A stretch of 64,000 nt of DNA from an uncultured Acidimicrobiales bacterium (GCA_938015295.1 CALLQB010000008.1:62001-126000); one strand, 5' to 3'; shown: positions 18,295 through 27,855, counted from the first letter of the stretch. Notes: a model not told the origin generated them from the sequence alone. Numbers and translations are program-made.

Positions 18295-19110
18295 GTGTTT
18301 CCACTTTGGGACGAGAACCCGACCAAACGACCCGCCATCGTCACGATTGCACTCATCGTGATTTGCACCGCCGTGTTCTTCTTGGTGCAGCCACAAAACA
18401 ACGTGCAGGAAGACATCGACTTCAGTTACGAGTTCGCAGCGGTTCCGTGCGAAGTCGTGAAAGGACGCCCACTCACCGTCGCCGAAACCGACGCCGCTGT
18501 TTCAGGAGTCGATCAGACGGGTTGTGACGACGACGTCGTCGACGCCGACCCCGAGTACTTTCCCAGCAAGAACGTGTTTCTCGCTCTGGTCACCTCGATG
18601 TTCCTCCACGGCAGCATCATGCATCTTGGCGGCAACATGTTGTTCTTGTGGGTGTTCGGCAACAATGTCGAGGATCACCTGGGCAAGGTGAAGTATCTGC
18701 TGTTTTATCTCGTGGCAGGAGTCGTCGCGACGATCGCCCACATCGGCGCGCAGATCGATTCGACCGTGCCGGTAATAGGCGCGTCGGGTGCGATCGCTGG
18801 GGTAATGGGCGCGTACGCGGTGTGGTTCCCTACCGCGAAGGTACGAACGGTAGTGGTGATCATGCTCGTGCGCCTGCCGGCCATCGTGCCGTTGGTATTT
18901 TGGCTCGGATCTCAGTTCTTCATCGGCCCCGACGCAGGTGTTGCCTGGATGGCCCACGTGGGCGGCTTCGTATTCGGCGCGTTTGTCGGCCTGATCGTCA
19001 GGGGCGCCAAGGGTGTACGAGACAGGGTGTGGGACGACAAATACAATGTTCCGGAAACCCCCGGGGGTTGGGACAACCGGTTCGGCGGAGTCGGCGAACG
19101 GCCCTGGTAA
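18295..19110 (+). CDS. rhomboid-family intramembrane serine protease
   Basis: This 271-residue membrane protein has six or more hydrophobic segments. The catalytic Ser is in GASGAIAGVMGAY (residue about 164) and the His in MAHVGGFVFGAFVG. The conserved second-helix motif reads HLGGNMLFLWVFGNNVEDHLG. Rhomboids cut transmembrane proteins within the membrane; substrates are unknown here. A roughly 60-residue loop between the first two segments carries two Cys (VPCEVVK, QTGCDDD) that could form an exported disulfide. The sugar dehydrogenase follows after 21 bp on the same strand. Confidence 0.9.
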   Translation: MFPLWDENPTKRPAIVTIALIVICTAVFFLVQPQNNVQEDIDFSYEFAAVPCEVVKGRPLTVAETDAAVSGVDQTGCDDDVVDADPEYFPSKNVFLALVTSMFLHGSIMHLGGNMLFLWVFGNNVEDHLGKVKYLLFYLVAGVVATIAHIGAQIDSTVPVIGASGAIAGVMGAYAVWFPTAKVRTVVVIMLVRLPAIVPLVFWLGSQFFIGPDAGVAWMAHVGGFVFGAFVGLIVRGAKGVRDRVWDDKYNVPETPGGWDNRFGGVGERPW

Positions 19111-19131
19111 CAACCAAACGAGGCGGAAGCC

Positions 19132-20616
19132 ATGTCCAGAAGCAAACGGTGCACGACTATCGCAGCGGTTTTGGCGCTGTTGCTGGGATCGTTGCTTGCT
19201 GACCTTGGCGTCCAACAACCGGCCGGGGCGCAACCACAACCGGCACTGGTTCCCGAACTCACCATCGAGGTGCTGGTGGAGGGACTGAGCATCCCGTGGG
19301 ACGTTGCCATGGCGGCCGACGGCACCCTGATTTTCACCGAGCGCGGCGGCAAACTTTCCGTACGTCTTCCGAGTGGCCAACAAGAGCAAGTCGATGCAGA
19401 CCTCGGCGATCTGTTTGTCGCCGGCGAGTCCGGCCTGCTCGGCCTAGCACTGGCCCCCGATTTCGCCTCGTCGCGCCGGTTCTACACCTGTCAGGCCACA
19501 CAAGGGCCATCGATACAGGTCATTGGTTGGACCATGGCCGACGATTTCCGCGTAGCCACACGGTTCGCCGATCCGCTCGTCAGTAACATCCCTCTCGTCT
19601 CGGGGCGTCACGGCGGCTGCCGACTCCGCTTCGGCCCTGCCGGGCAGCTCTGGATCGCCACCGGCGACGCCGCACTGTCTTCTGCGCCACAGGATCTAAC
19701 ATCGCTCGGCGGCAAGGTGCTCCGCGTCGATCCGCTAACTGGCGACGGCTCGGCCGACAACCCGTTCGCCTCGTCGACAAACGCCAACACTCGACGCGTC
19801 TACACCTATGGTCATCGCAACGTGCAAGGCCTCGACCTTCGGCCGGGAAGCACACAGATGTGGACCGTCGAACACGGACCAAACGTCGATGACGAGATCA
19901 ACCGGCTGCAGGCAGGTGGCAACTACGGCTGGGATCCGGGACCCGGCTACAACGAGCAAGTCCCGATGACCGATACGACCAAATTCCCCGACGCCATCGA
20001 CGCCAGATGGTCGACGGGATCGTCGACACTTGCCTTGTCCGGTGGGGTTTTCATACAGGGCCGTGAGTGGGGTGTGCTCAACGGTTCTTTCGCCGTCGCC
20101 GCGTTGAAAGCACAGAGCCTGCGCTTCTTCACCTTCGATAGCGAGGGAACCGTCACCGGACTCACCGTGTCGGCCGAATTGAACAGCAGCTACGGCCGGC
20201 TCCGTACCCCGATGCTGGCGCCCGACGGCTCGCTGCTTCTCACCACGGCCAACGGCTCGAACGACCGCATCTTGCGCATCACCCCTGGTGGAGCACCAGT
20301 GGGGTCGGTCGACCGGTTTACCAAACGTGATGGAAAGGTCCGCGTGCGCGGGTGGGCCATCGATCCAAACCGAACCAGGACGCCGGTACGTATCCGTGTA
20401 ACTGTCGATGGCCAAGCGGTGCGCACGCGTAAGGCCGCCAAGATTCGCGACGATGTAGCGGCAGAATTCGCCGGCTTTAGCCGCCGGCACGGTTTCTCGA
20501 TCAGGGTTGCGGTGCCTCCCGGCCGGCACGACGTTTGTGCCGAAGCCATCAACCTCGGCCCCGATCAGCGACCCCCAACGTCGCTCGGCTGCAAGAACAT
20601 TCTGATCCGCAAGTAA
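19132..20616 (+). CDS. secreted PQQ-type sugar dehydrogenase (glucose/sorbosone dehydrogenase family)
   Basis: This 494-residue exported protein has a signal peptide (MSRSKRCTTIAAVLALLLGS, cleavage near PAGAQ). A six-bladed beta-propeller of the glucose/sorbosone dehydrogenase family follows: SIPWDVAMAADGTLIFTERG, GESGLLGLALAPDF, TYGHRNVQGLDLRPG and VEHGPNVDDEINRLQAGGNY, which hold the usual PQQ- and Ca-binding positions. The last 100 residues form an extra beta-sandwich (VRGWAIDPNRTR ... HGFSIRV ... GRHDVCAEAINLG) that often recurs in secreted actinobacterial proteins. The enzyme probably oxidises sugars outside the membrane; no PQQ-synthesis genes are in the window. GAGGCGGAAG precedes the ATG. 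Confidence 0.88.
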   Translation: MSRSKRCTTIAAVLALLLGSLLADLGVQQPAGAQPQPALVPELTIEVLVEGLSIPWDVAMAADGTLIFTERGGKLSVRLPSGQQEQVDADLGDLFVAGESGLLGLALAPDFASSRRFYTCQATQGPSIQVIGWTMADDFRVATRFADPLVSNIPLVSGRHGGCRLRFGPAGQLWIATGDAALSSAPQDLTSLGGKVLRVDPLTGDGSADNPFASSTNANTRRVYTYGHRNVQGLDLRPGSTQMWTVEHGPNVDDEINRLQAGGNYGWDPGPGYNEQVPMTDTTKFPDAIDARWSTGSSTLALSGGVFIQGREWGVLNGSFAVAALKAQSLRFFTFDSEGTVTGLTVSAELNSSYGRLRTPMLAPDGSLLLTTANGSNDRILRITPGGAPVGSVDRFTKRDGKVRVRGWAIDPNRTRTPVRIRVTVDGQAVRTRKAAKIRDDVAAEFAGFSRRHGFSIRVAVPPGRHDVCAEAINLGPDQRPPTSLGCKNILIRK

Positions 20617-20620
20617 CGAC

Positions 20621-20655
20621 AGAGGGGTCAGGCACTTATGGTGCCTGACCCCTTT
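20621..20655. terminator. bidirectional terminator between sugar dehydrogenase and purH (GGGGTCAGGCAC family)
   Basis: AGGGGTCAGGCAC (20623-20635) pairs with GTGCCTGACCCCT (20641-20653) around TTATG, with a T-tract after it on the plus strand. It separates convergent genes and is nearly identical to the hairpin at 17292. Confidence 0.85.
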
Positions 20656-20662
20656 TTCTTTC

Positions 20663-22192
20663 TTAGTGTTTGAAGTGGCGTTGGCCGGTGAAGACCATGG
20701 CAAGGTTGGCAGCGTTGGCGGCTTCGATGACTTCTTCGTCGCGAATCGAACCGCCGGGTTGAATGACTGCGCTGGCCCCGGCCTCGATCGCTGCTTCAAG
20801 GCCGTCTTTGAACGGGAAGAACGCGTCGCTTGCGCAGGCGCCACCGACCGCTCGCCCATCGGCCTTCTCGGCGGCAATCCGCCCGGCGTCTCGCCGGTTT
20901 TGTTGCCCTGCGCCGATGCCAACTGCCTGTCGATCCTTCACCAACACAATGGTGTTGGAACTGACCTTGGCCGCCACACGCCAGGCAAACTCCAGATCGA
21001 GCCACTCGGCGTTGGTTGGCGACCGATCGGTAGCAACCGTCCAGGTGTCGCGGTCGATCGTCACTCGGTCGGCGGTCTGCACGAGTAGTCCGCCGTCAAC
21101 GGTGCGCATATCGAGCAGTTGGGCGCTCGGAGCCGAGGCTTCGAGCACCCGGAGGTTCTTCTTTTCAAGCAGTTTCGCCAACGCGGCGGGTTCGTAACTC
21201 GGAGCCACGACTACTTCGGTGAATACTTCGGCCAGGGCCTCCGCCAGCGCTAACGGCACTGTTCGGTTGACGGCAACGATGCCACCGAACGCCGACACCG
21301 GATCGCCTTCGTGTGCCAATCGGTACGCGGTTGCAATATCGCTGTGGCTTGCCAAGCCGCAAGGGTTGGCATGTTTGATGACTGCGACCGTTGGATCAGC
21401 AAAGTCGAAGGCAAGCCGATGTGCTGCCTCAGTATCGAAGACGTTCAGATACGACATTTCTTTACCACCGTGTTGGGTTGCCGAATCCCACCACCCGGCA
21501 CCGTTGGTGTACCGGTAGCGAGCGCCCACCTGATGCGGGTTCTCGCCGTACCGCAACACGTTGACCCGATCGAGCGAAAGGTGGATCGAGTCGGGAAGTT
21601 CAACGGTGGCGTCCTCGACAGAACTCTCGCCCGCTGTCTCGTCGAACCACGTGACGATCGACGCGTCGTATGCCGCGGTATGCGCAAACGCTGCTCGGGC
21701 AAGCCGCCGACGCGTCGCCGCTGGGATCTCGCCATGTTCTGCGAGCTCGACCAGCAACGGCTGGTAATCGTTGGGGTCAACGAGTACACCCACGTGGGCG
21801 TGGTTTTTCGCAGCGGCACGAACCATCGTTGGACCACCAATGTCGATGTTCTCGATGCCCGGCTCCGCAGTGAACGGATAGAGGTTGCCCACGACCAGAT
21901 CGATGGTGTCGATGTTGTTCGCTACCAGATCAGCCTGGTGTTCAGGGTCGTCACGGTCGGCAAGAATGCCGCCATGGATACGCGGGTGCAGTGTCACGAC
22001 CCGATGTCCGAGCATGATTGGCGAACCGGTGTGATCGGCAACGTCGGTGACCGGAATGCCCGCCGCGGCAATCTTTCCTGCCGTTCCGCCGCTCGAAATG
22101 AGTTCCCACCCAAGATCGTGAAGGCCTTGTGCGAGCTCGACGATTCCGGTCTTGTCGTACACCGACAGAAGGGCACGCTTTGTGCTGGTCAT
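20663..22192 (-). CDS. purH: bifunctional AICAR transformylase / IMP cyclohydrolase
   Basis: This 509-residue enzyme performs the last two steps of IMP synthesis. The N-terminal IMP cyclohydrolase domain (residues 1-195) begins with [20 protein letters not shown] and includes [21 protein letters not shown] and [21 protein letters not shown]. The C-terminal transformylase domain contains [25 protein letters not shown], a [20 protein letters not shown] stretch and the end [34 protein letters not shown]. It uses 10-formyl-tetrahydrofolate, which FolD nearby can supply. It follows purN on the minus strand (66-bp gap) and has AGGAG upstream of its ATG. Confidence 0.96.
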   Translation of the reverse strand: MTSTKRALLSVYDKTGIVELAQGLHDLGWELISSGGTAGKIAAAGIPVTDVADHTGSPIMLGHRVVTLHPRIHGGILADRDDPEHQADLVANNIDTIDLVVGNLYPFTAEPGIENIDIGGPTMVRAAAKNHAHVGVLVDPNDYQPLLVELAEHGEIPAATRRRLARAAFAHTAAYDASIVTWFDETAGESSVEDATVELPDSIHLSLDRVNVLRYGENPHQVGARYRYTNGAGWWDSATQHGGKEMSYLNVFDTEAAHRLAFDFADPTVAVIKHANPCGLASHSDIATAYRLAHEGDPVSAFGGIVAVNRTVPLALAEALAEVFTEVVVAPSYEPAALAKLLEKKNLRVLEASAPSAQLLDMRTVDGGLLVQTADRVTIDRDTWTVATDRSPTNAEWLDLEFAWRVAAKVSSNTIVLVKDRQAVGIGAGQQNRRDAGRIAAEKADGRAVGGACASDAFFPFKDGLEAAIEAGASAVIQPGGSIRDEEVIEAANAANLAMVFTGQRHFKH

Positions 22193-22258
22193 GATGTGTT
22201 TCCCTGTCTCCTGGATCGCTGTTTCTCGATCCCTATTTCTGGACTGCTGCTTTGCGAA

Positions 22259-22822
22259 CTACTGCACCGCTCCGCGGGCCACGATGCCCTGAAGAGTTTC
22301 GATATACAGCTCGCGTTCGACGATCTTGATGCGCTCGTGCAGCGATTCTTCGGTGTCGTCGGGTTCGACCGCTACTGCACGTTGCGCCAGGATCGGGCCG
22401 TCGTCAACTTCAAGCGTCGCAACATGCACGGTGCAGCCAGTCACCTTCACCCCGAAGGCCAAAGCGTCTCGAACCGCATGCCACCCTTTGAATGACGGCA
22501 ACAGGGCCGGATGTGTGTTGATAACCCATCCAGCGAACTCGTCATAGATGGGTTGGGCCAGAATCGTGCCGTAACCGGCCATGACGACGAGTTTGATGTT
22601 TGCCTCCCGAAGCGCTGCGGTGACTTCGGCTGTGAAAGCTGACCGGTCGAAGTCGTCGCCAAAACTCGTGCGTTCGATCGAGAGCGCGGTGATGCCTTCC
22701 GCGGCGGCGACGTCGAGGGCACGACACTGACGATCGGCAATCACCAACTCGACCGGCAGGCCGGCCGCAATGATTGCCTCGAGGATGGTGCCGCTTCCTG
22801 AAGCGAGGACTGCAATGCGCAC
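22259..22822 (-). CDS. purN: phosphoribosylglycinamide formyltransferase
   Basis: This 187-residue enzyme transfers the formyl group of 10-formyl-tetrahydrofolate to GAR, step 3 of purine synthesis. The N-terminus RIAVLASGSGTILEAI binds the phosphoribosyl group. The catalytic Asn-His-Asp set is seen in GWVINTHPALLPSFKG (Asn and His), with the folate-site motif GCTVHVATLEVDDGPIL (Asp). The start is GTG 22822: TACGTT lies 6 nt upstream, the length fits the family, and upstream extension lacks coding character. The sequence GGAGG touches the GTG directly and is too close to act as a ribosome site. purH follows on the same strand. Confidence 0.94.
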   Translation of the reverse strand: MRIAVLASGSGTILEAIIAAGLPVELVIADRQCRALDVAAAEGITALSIERTSFGDDFDRSAFTAEVTAALREANIKLVVMAGYGTILAQPIYDEFAGWVINTHPALLPSFKGWHAVRDALAFGVKVTGCTVHVATLEVDDGPILAQRAVAVEPDDTEESLHERIKIVERELYIETLQGIVARGAVQ

Positions 22823-22828
22823 CCTCCA

Positions 22829-22834
22829 AACGTA
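22829..22834 (-). promoter_or_regulatory. -10 box of leaderless purN
   Basis: TACGTT on the minus strand ends 6 nt before the GTG at 22822, suggesting a purN-purH promoter separate from the upstream amidase gene. Confidence 0.55.
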
Positions 22835-22869
22835 GTTGGCCCTGGCACCAAGGCCCGCGCTCGGCTGCG

Positions 22870-24009
22870 CTATTCGAACGCCGGGTCTTCGCAGTTTCCG
22901 GTTCCACCCCCGCCGCCGGCTGGGGCAGAGCGAGGGTAAGCCTCGACGAAACCCGACCCAGGATCCTCGGTGGTGAGGAACCGGACGACAGCCCGACCGA
23001 TGGCTTCGGCCTCTACCTGTTGGAAAGCAGGCGTTACCAACAGCGCTTCTTCGGGCGGATTGGTCAGGTACAGAAGCTCGGTAAGTGTTGCTGGGACTCC
23101 GGCGGAACGACGCAGAATGCCGTAGTAGTCGGCGCCGCTTTCGCCCTTGCGGTACTTCACTCCTGCATCGGTATCGCCGGCCCATTCGATGTCGATCTCT
23201 TCGAAGCTCGCGAGCGCCTCTTCGAAGATCAGCCCTGCCAAACGCTTCGATTCTGGGTCCTCAGCCTGGTAGTAGGTCTCGGCGCCGGGCCGACCACTCG
23301 GACCATCGGGGGCAGCGTTGTGATGAATCGAGATAAAGGCCTGCGGCGCAAGCGAGGTTGCGATAGCGGTGCGAGAGAGAATAGAGATGCGGTAGTCGTC
23401 GGTGCGCGTCTGCACAACGGTGATACCGGCGGCTTCCAGCAGCGACTCGAGTCGTTGGGCTATGGCCAGGTTGACGTGTGATTCCTGCACACCTTGCGGG
23501 CCGACAGCGCCGGGTTCGGTGCCACCGTGACCCGCATCGATCACGACGTGCGCTCCGCTGAGCACCTGACCCGAGGAAACCACCGCTTCGCGGCCGCACG
23601 GTGTGAGGATCAGGAATCCGCCGTCGACGGTGCTGATCACATCAGCGACAACGCCGGTTGGGGTGATCAGTGCCCGAGCTACACCATCACTGGGAAGTTG
23701 CGGCAACTGATCGCTAATATCAGGAAACAACGACGGGACGATGGTTGACTGCACTGGCCGGCCAGCAAGCGTGGTGGGCGTCGGCAAACTACTTGGCGTT
23801 GCGGGAACGGTGGTGGCGGTCTCACCAGAACGTTCGCCACTAGTGGCTACTTGTTCGGCATCGACTTCGGCGGCAGTTTCGGCGACGACTGGTTCGGCTA
23901 CCGAAAACGACGGGCGGTCGCCAGCGCATGCAGAAACGACGAGTACCAGCGCGACAAGCACAGCAAGGGCGGTGGCCGGGGGGCGGATCACCCGGCTCAA
24001 TGTACTCAC
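22870..24009 (-). CDS. lipoprotein N-acetylmuramoyl-L-alanine amidase (Amidase_3)
   Basis: This 379-residue protein starts with a lipoprotein signal (LVALVLVVSACAG, lipid Cys near residue 28) and a long Ser/Thr/Ala/Val-rich linker. The Amidase_3 domain begins near residue 155: VVIDAGHGGTEPGAVG (zinc His), QESHVNLAIAQ (zinc Glu), FISIHHNA (zinc His) and PATLTELLYLTNPPEE (catalytic Glu). Such enzymes cut the bond between muramic acid and the peptide stem of peptidoglycan, in growth or cell separation. A Gly-rich tail with NCEDPAFE ends it. The start is GTG 24009, with a near-consensus -10 (TAGTCG) 6 nt upstream. It lies between sucD and purN on the minus strand. Confidence 0.9.
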   Translation of the reverse strand: MSTLSRVIRPPATALAVLVALVLVVSACAGDRPSFSVAEPVVAETAAEVDAEQVATSGERSGETATTVPATPSSLPTPTTLAGRPVQSTIVPSLFPDISDQLPQLPSDGVARALITPTGVVADVISTVDGGFLILTPCGREAVVSSGQVLSGAHVVIDAGHGGTEPGAVGPQGVQESHVNLAIAQRLESLLEAAGITVVQTRTDDYRISILSRTAIATSLAPQAFISIHHNAAPDGPSGRPGAETYYQAEDPESKRLAGLIFEEALASFEEIDIEWAGDTDAGVKYRKGESGADYYGILRRSAGVPATLTELLYLTNPPEEALLVTPAFQQVEAEAIGRAVVRFLTTEDPGSGFVEAYPRSAPAGGGGGTGNCEDPAFE

Positions 24010-24095
24010 CCAAAACGACTACCGTGCGCCACCCCGGAAGGGATGACGCACGGGTCAAAAAGGTCCGAAAATTGGGGTGTTACACAGGCGAGAGA

Positions 24096-24980
24096 TTACA
24101 GCCCAGCGACGATTTCGGCCATCAGTTCGCCAGCTTCGGTTGGGTTGAGGCCAACCTTGACGCCTGCGTCACGAAGGGCTTCCATCTTCGCATCGGCGGT
24201 TCCTTTGCCGCCCGAGACAATGGCGCCAGCGTGGCCCATCTTCTTTCCCGGAGGCGCCGTCACACCAGCTACATAACTCGAAACCGGCTTCGTGACATGA
24301 TCTTTGATGAACGCTGCGGCTTCTTCTTCGGCTGACCCGCCGATTTCGCCGATCATCATGATCGCCTTGGTGTCGGGGTCGGCCTCAAAGGCCGCAAGGC
24401 AGTCGATGAAACTCGTGCCGGGGACGGGGTCGCCACCGATTCCGACACATGTCGTCACACCGATGTCTTTTTGCTGCAGTTCGTACAGCGCTTGGTAGGT
24501 GAGGGTTCCCGAGCGGCTGACGATGCCCACTGGTCCGCCCGCCTTGGCGATGTGTCCAGCGGTGATACCGACGTTTGCTTTCCCGGGACTGATGAGTCCG
24601 GGGCAGTTGGGACCAAGGAGTCGCACGTTGGGGTAGTCGCGTTGCAGTTTGTTGAAGAACCACGCCTCGTCGTGAGCGGGTACGCCTTCGGTGATCGCGA
24701 CGATAAGTTCGACGCCACCTTCGGCTGCTTCCATCACTGCACTCTTCACACCGGCGGCGGGGATGAAGATGCAGCTGACGTTTGCGCCAGTCGCCTCAAC
24801 CGCATCGCCGACCGTTGCATAGACGGGAATACCTTCGACGTCGGTTCCGGCCTTCTTTGGGTTGGTTCCCGCAACGACATTGGTGCCGTATTCGCGGTTC
24901 AGGAGCCCGTAGTAGCGGCCTTGCGAGCCGGTAAGTCCCTGGTACACAACTTTGCTGTTCTCGTCGAGAAAAATCGACAT
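24096..24980 (-). CDS. sucD: succinyl-CoA synthetase alpha subunit
   Basis: This 294-residue subunit carries the phospho-histidine of succinyl-CoA synthetase, which makes succinate and a nucleoside triphosphate from succinyl-CoA. The CoA-binding N-terminus reads [16 protein letters not shown] near residue 11. The active-site region includes [26 protein letters not shown] and [16 protein letters not shown]; the phospho-His is in the segment [21 protein letters not shown]. It lies 36 bp after sucC on the same strand. Confidence 0.96.
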   Translation of the reverse strand: MSIFLDENSKVVYQGLTGSQGRYYGLLNREYGTNVVAGTNPKKAGTDVEGIPVYATVGDAVEATGANVSCIFIPAAGVKSAVMEAAEGGVELIVAITEGVPAHDEAWFFNKLQRDYPNVRLLGPNCPGLISPGKANVGITAGHIAKAGGPVGIVSRSGTLTYQALYELQQKDIGVTTCVGIGGDPVPGTSFIDCLAAFEADPDTKAIMMIGEIGGSAEEEAAAFIKDHVTKPVSSYVAGVTAPPGKKMGHAGAIVSGGKGTADAKMEALRDAGVKVGLNPTEAGELMAEIVAGL

Positions 24981-25016
24981 GTTCTGTTCTCGTTTCTTTC
25001 GATCTGTTCGGGACGA

Positions 25017-26153
25017 CTACTTGGCCAAGTCCGACGCAACACGTGCGGCGTCGAGCATGGTGGTTTCCATACGGAGCATGTCGTTGAGTTCGGGGGCGAG
25101 AATTGCCCGGCCTTCTTCGGCGTTGGTGCCATCGAGCCGAATCACAATTGGCGAGTCGATAGTGACGCGCTTCATCGCTTCGAGAATGCCGTTGGCGACC
25201 TCTTCGCCTCGGGTGATACCACCGAAGATGTTGATGAAGATCGACTTGACGTTTGGGTCGTCGTTGATGACCTCGAGCGCTCCCGACATCACGTCGGCAT
25301 TCGCGCCGCCACCGATATCGAGGAAGTTGGCTGGCGAGCCACCTACCTGGTTAATGACATCGAGCGTGCTCATTGCCAAACCAGCGCCGTTGGCGATAAC
25401 GCCGACGGTGCCGTCGAGGCCCACATACTGGAGACCTTTGGCATGGGCGGCCGCTTCGCGCTCGTCGCGCTTTTGTGTGGCGTCGTACTCGTCGAGGTCG
25501 TGACGGAAGTCGGCGTTGCCGTCGAGGGTGACCTTGGCGTCGAGCACGTGCACCTTGCCCTCGGGAGTGAGAATCAGGGGGTTGATCTCACACAGGTCGG
25601 CGTCGCCGTCGGAGTAGGCGGTGTAGAGCTTCATCAAAATGTCGACGGTGCCCTCGACCGCATCGGGATTGAGGTTGGCGCCTGCCACCCACTCGCGGCA
25701 CACCTCTTCGGTCAGACCATCGACGGGGTCGACCCAGATCTTCGAGATCAGGTCGGGGGTTTCGGCCGCGACGGTTTCGATTTCGACGCCACCTTCGGCG
25801 CTGAGCATGCCGAGGTGTTTCTTCGCGGCGCGGTCGAGGGTGAAGCTGGCGTAGTACTCCTCGGCAATATCGCTGGCCACCTCGATCCAGAGGTTCTCAA
25901 CGATGTGTCCGTTGATGTCGAGCCCCAAAATGTTGGTGGCGTGTTCGCGCACGTCATCGATCGATGCAGCGAACTTGACGCCGCCGGCCTTGCCACGTCC
26001 ACCGGTGTGCACCTGTGCCTTCACCATGACTGGCGTGCCAAGACGTTCAGCAGCAGCGACCGCATCGTCGACCGTCTGCACCGCCTCTCCTGGCGAAACC
26101 GGCATTCCGTACTGGGCAAAGAATTGTTTGCCCTGATATTCGAACAGATCCAC
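25017..26153 (-). CDS. sucC: succinyl-CoA synthetase beta subunit
   Basis: This 378-residue subunit has an ATP-grasp domain (VMVKAQVHTGGRGKAGGVKF) and a C-terminal ligase domain (FLDIGGGANADVMSGALEVI, FINIFGGITRGEEVANGI). It binds the nucleotide and, with SucD, completes the TCA-cycle step before sdhCAB. The start is GTG 26153 (VDLFEYQGKQFF), with GAGGAG 8 nt upstream on the minus strand; the longer frame to 26249 lacks family similarity. TAGTAT at 26264-26269 is a likely -10, giving a leader of about 100 nt. Confidence 0.95.
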   Translation of the reverse strand: MDLFEYQGKQFFAQYGMPVSPGEAVQTVDDAVAAAERLGTPVMVKAQVHTGGRGKAGGVKFAASIDDVREHATNILGLDINGHIVENLWIEVASDIAEEYYASFTLDRAAKKHLGMLSAEGGVEIETVAAETPDLISKIWVDPVDGLTEEVCREWVAGANLNPDAVEGTVDILMKLYTAYSDGDADLCEINPLILTPEGKVHVLDAKVTLDGNADFRHDLDEYDATQKRDEREAAAHAKGLQYVGLDGTVGVIANGAGLAMSTLDVINQVGGSPANFLDIGGGANADVMSGALEVINDDPNVKSIFINIFGGITRGEEVANGILEAMKRVTIDSPIVIRLDGTNAEEGRAILAPELNDMLRMETTMLDAARVASDLAK

Positions 26154-26263
26154 GTCTCTCTCCTCGGGCGCCTGACAGGAGTTGTAGCGCCCATACCTTG
26201 GTTGTTGTTTTCGTCGGCACGATCTCGGACCGACCGACTGCACCCGCAAGGGTTACGTCGGCG

Positions 26264-26269
26264 ATACTA
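26264..26269 (-). promoter_or_regulatory. -10 box of the sucCD promoter
   Basis: TAGTAT on the minus strand lies 111 nt before the sucC GTG and would give a leader of roughly 100 nt with a clear ribosome site. Confidence 0.4.
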
Positions 26270-26319
26270 GGCAGCCAGAGGCAAAAGCGTTTACATCTAC
26301 GCCAACTTCTCTTCTCGGC

Positions 26320-26865
26320 GTGCTGGTGTACCTGCTGCTTGCCGCTCCGCTACTGCTCATCGGAACACATTCGAACTCTGCCATGCCTGTTGCCCAAGGA
26401 CCCTCTGTTCGCTCTCGCGGCGCACTGCTCGCCGGACTCGCTGCGATCGTCGTCGCCGCGATCATTATTGGTGCCGTATTGCTGGCGTCTAACGGTGGAA
26501 GCAACGTCGAACTCAAGATTGGCGACAGCGACTTCCGCAACATCGATGCCTCACGGCTCGCTACCGAGATCAACGACAACGGGCCTGTGCCCTTTTCGGA
26601 TCTCGTGGGGAGTAATCGCGCTGTTTGGGTCAACCACCTCGGTGGGACCTCCGAGGACGGGTGGATCTCGTTCTTTGCACGCGTGCCTGAAAAACCCGAC
26701 TGCCTTGTCGAGTGGAATCGCGACGACCGGGTGTTCTTCGACGTGTGTGACCCAACAACTACCTACCCGCCGACAGGTGAGGGGCTCGAACTCATCCCGA
26801 CGCGGGTCGAGGACGGCAACCTCATTATCGACATCAACCGGCTCGGCGAAGAACCAGAGGGCTAA
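26320..26865 (+). CDS. membrane-anchored protein with degenerate Rieske-like domain
   Basis: This 181-residue protein (160 residues if it starts at ATG 26383) has a hydrophobic anchor (LLAGLAAIVVAAIIIGAVLL, residues about 36-56) and then an exported domain of about 120 residues. The domain follows the outline of a Rieske fold (PEKPDCLVEWNRDDRVFFDV, then CDPTTTYPPTGEG, a late EDGNLIIDIN), but each expected C-x-H pair has lost its His, so no [2Fe-2S] cluster is expected. The two Cys may instead form the disulfide seen in many Rieske proteins. It is divergent from sucC and its stop overlaps that of plsC (CTAA). The Rieske link is inference. Confidence 0.6.
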   Translation: MLVYLLLAAPLLLIGTHSNSAMPVAQGPSVRSRGALLAGLAAIVVAAIIIGAVLLASNGGSNVELKIGDSDFRNIDASRLATEINDNGPVPFSDLVGSNRAVWVNHLGGTSEDGWISFFARVPEKPDCLVEWNRDDRVFFDVCDPTTTYPPTGEGLELIPTRVEDGNLIIDINRLGEEPEG

Positions 26866-27602
26866 CCGACGTCGGCAAGGCTTGGGGTGTGGGCGTACTC
26901 GTCTACGTACTCCTGGCCAGACAGTGCACCAATCTCGCGCATGACGAGGTCGGCGATTTCACGTTTGACGCTGCTGGTTGGCCGGCGCCCCGCCCAGCGG
27001 CCACGATCGATCGGTGAACCGAAGCGAAGCGTGACTTTTGCTCCACGGCTTGGCATTCGATCGCCCGGTGCTTGGGCGGCGTCGGTACCGATGATGCCCA
27101 CCGGCACAATCGGCGCTCCGGTCTTGAGTGCAAGGTGAGCAACGCCGGCATGACCGCGGTGCAACAGGCCGTCGCGAGAGCGGGTGCCTTCGGGAAAGAT
27201 GCCGACGATTTCGCCTGCATCAAGTTTGCAAGCGGCCTGTCCGAGGCTCCGGCCAACGCCTCGGCCCGTGCGGTCGACGGGGATCATACCGGCGGCCGGA
27301 AAGAGCATTCGCGTCACTCGGTCGTCGAGGTATTCGGCTTTGCCAAGAAAGCTCGCCTGGCGCGGGACGCTGTGCATGAGGAGGAGCGAGTCGAGGAACG
27401 ACAGATGATTTGCCGCCAGGATGACGCCTCCTTCGGAAGGGACGTTCTCGATGTTTTCGATGTTCGTGTCGAGCCACAGGCGACGCAATGGCCAGGCAGC
27501 GCGCCGCGCCGCCCAGTAGTGACGACCGACGGCGTCGCCGGAGGGAAACTCTTGCCAGGTTTTCGGGGAGGTTTTCTGGGAAGGATGGGAAGGAGGGGTC
27601 AT
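26862..27602 (-). CDS. 1-acyl-sn-glycerol-3-phosphate acyltransferase-like (PlsC family)
   Basis: This 246-residue enzyme has the acyltransferase motifs in order: the catalytic ANHLSFLDSLLL (HX4D), the glycerol-phosphate-binding GIFPEGTRSRDG and a later PIVPVGIIGTD. The family adds an acyl chain to lysophosphatidate or related acceptors at the inner membrane face, so it contributes to phospholipid synthesis. ATG 27602 is preferred to the upstream TTG or GTG codons in the same frame. It converges with the Rieske-like gene, sharing a 4-bp stop overlap, and lies divergent from the ROK kinase. Confidence 0.88.
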   Translation of the reverse strand: MTPPSHPSQKTSPKTWQEFPSGDAVGRHYWAARRAAWPLRRLWLDTNIENIENVPSEGGVILAANHLSFLDSLLLMHSVPRQASFLGKAEYLDDRVTRMLFPAAGMIPVDRTGRGVGRSLGQAACKLDAGEIVGIFPEGTRSRDGLLHRGHAGVAHLALKTGAPIVPVGIIGTDAAQAPGDRMPSRGAKVTLRFGSPIDRGRWAGRRPTSSVKREIADLVMREIGALSGQEYVDEYAHTPSLADVG

Positions 27603-27855
27603 AGCTAGCACCAAGGGGAGTGTGGGGGTTTGGGAGGCAACGTGACTGGCTGTCTGATGGTCACAGTAGGGAGGTCAGGTAACGCACTGATGAGTAGAAC
27701 ATGAACGCCGTATTTCCCCACCGCGCGAGCGCGTGAACTTCGTCTCATACCGGTAGACATCGGCAAGTGGCGCCTCGCAACGGTGGTGACATCCATCACG
27801 CTTTGGTGCCGAGGCCATTTCAAGCCCACGTCGGCGGTGACCCGGTGGGGAACGC

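Noticed and set aside
24471-26270. 599-codon open frame on the plus strand opposite sucD and sucC
   Set aside because: It is the antisense shadow of two strongly conserved genes; high-GC codon use keeps stops out of the opposite frame. The translation is rich in Val/Gly/Asp/His without any known motif.
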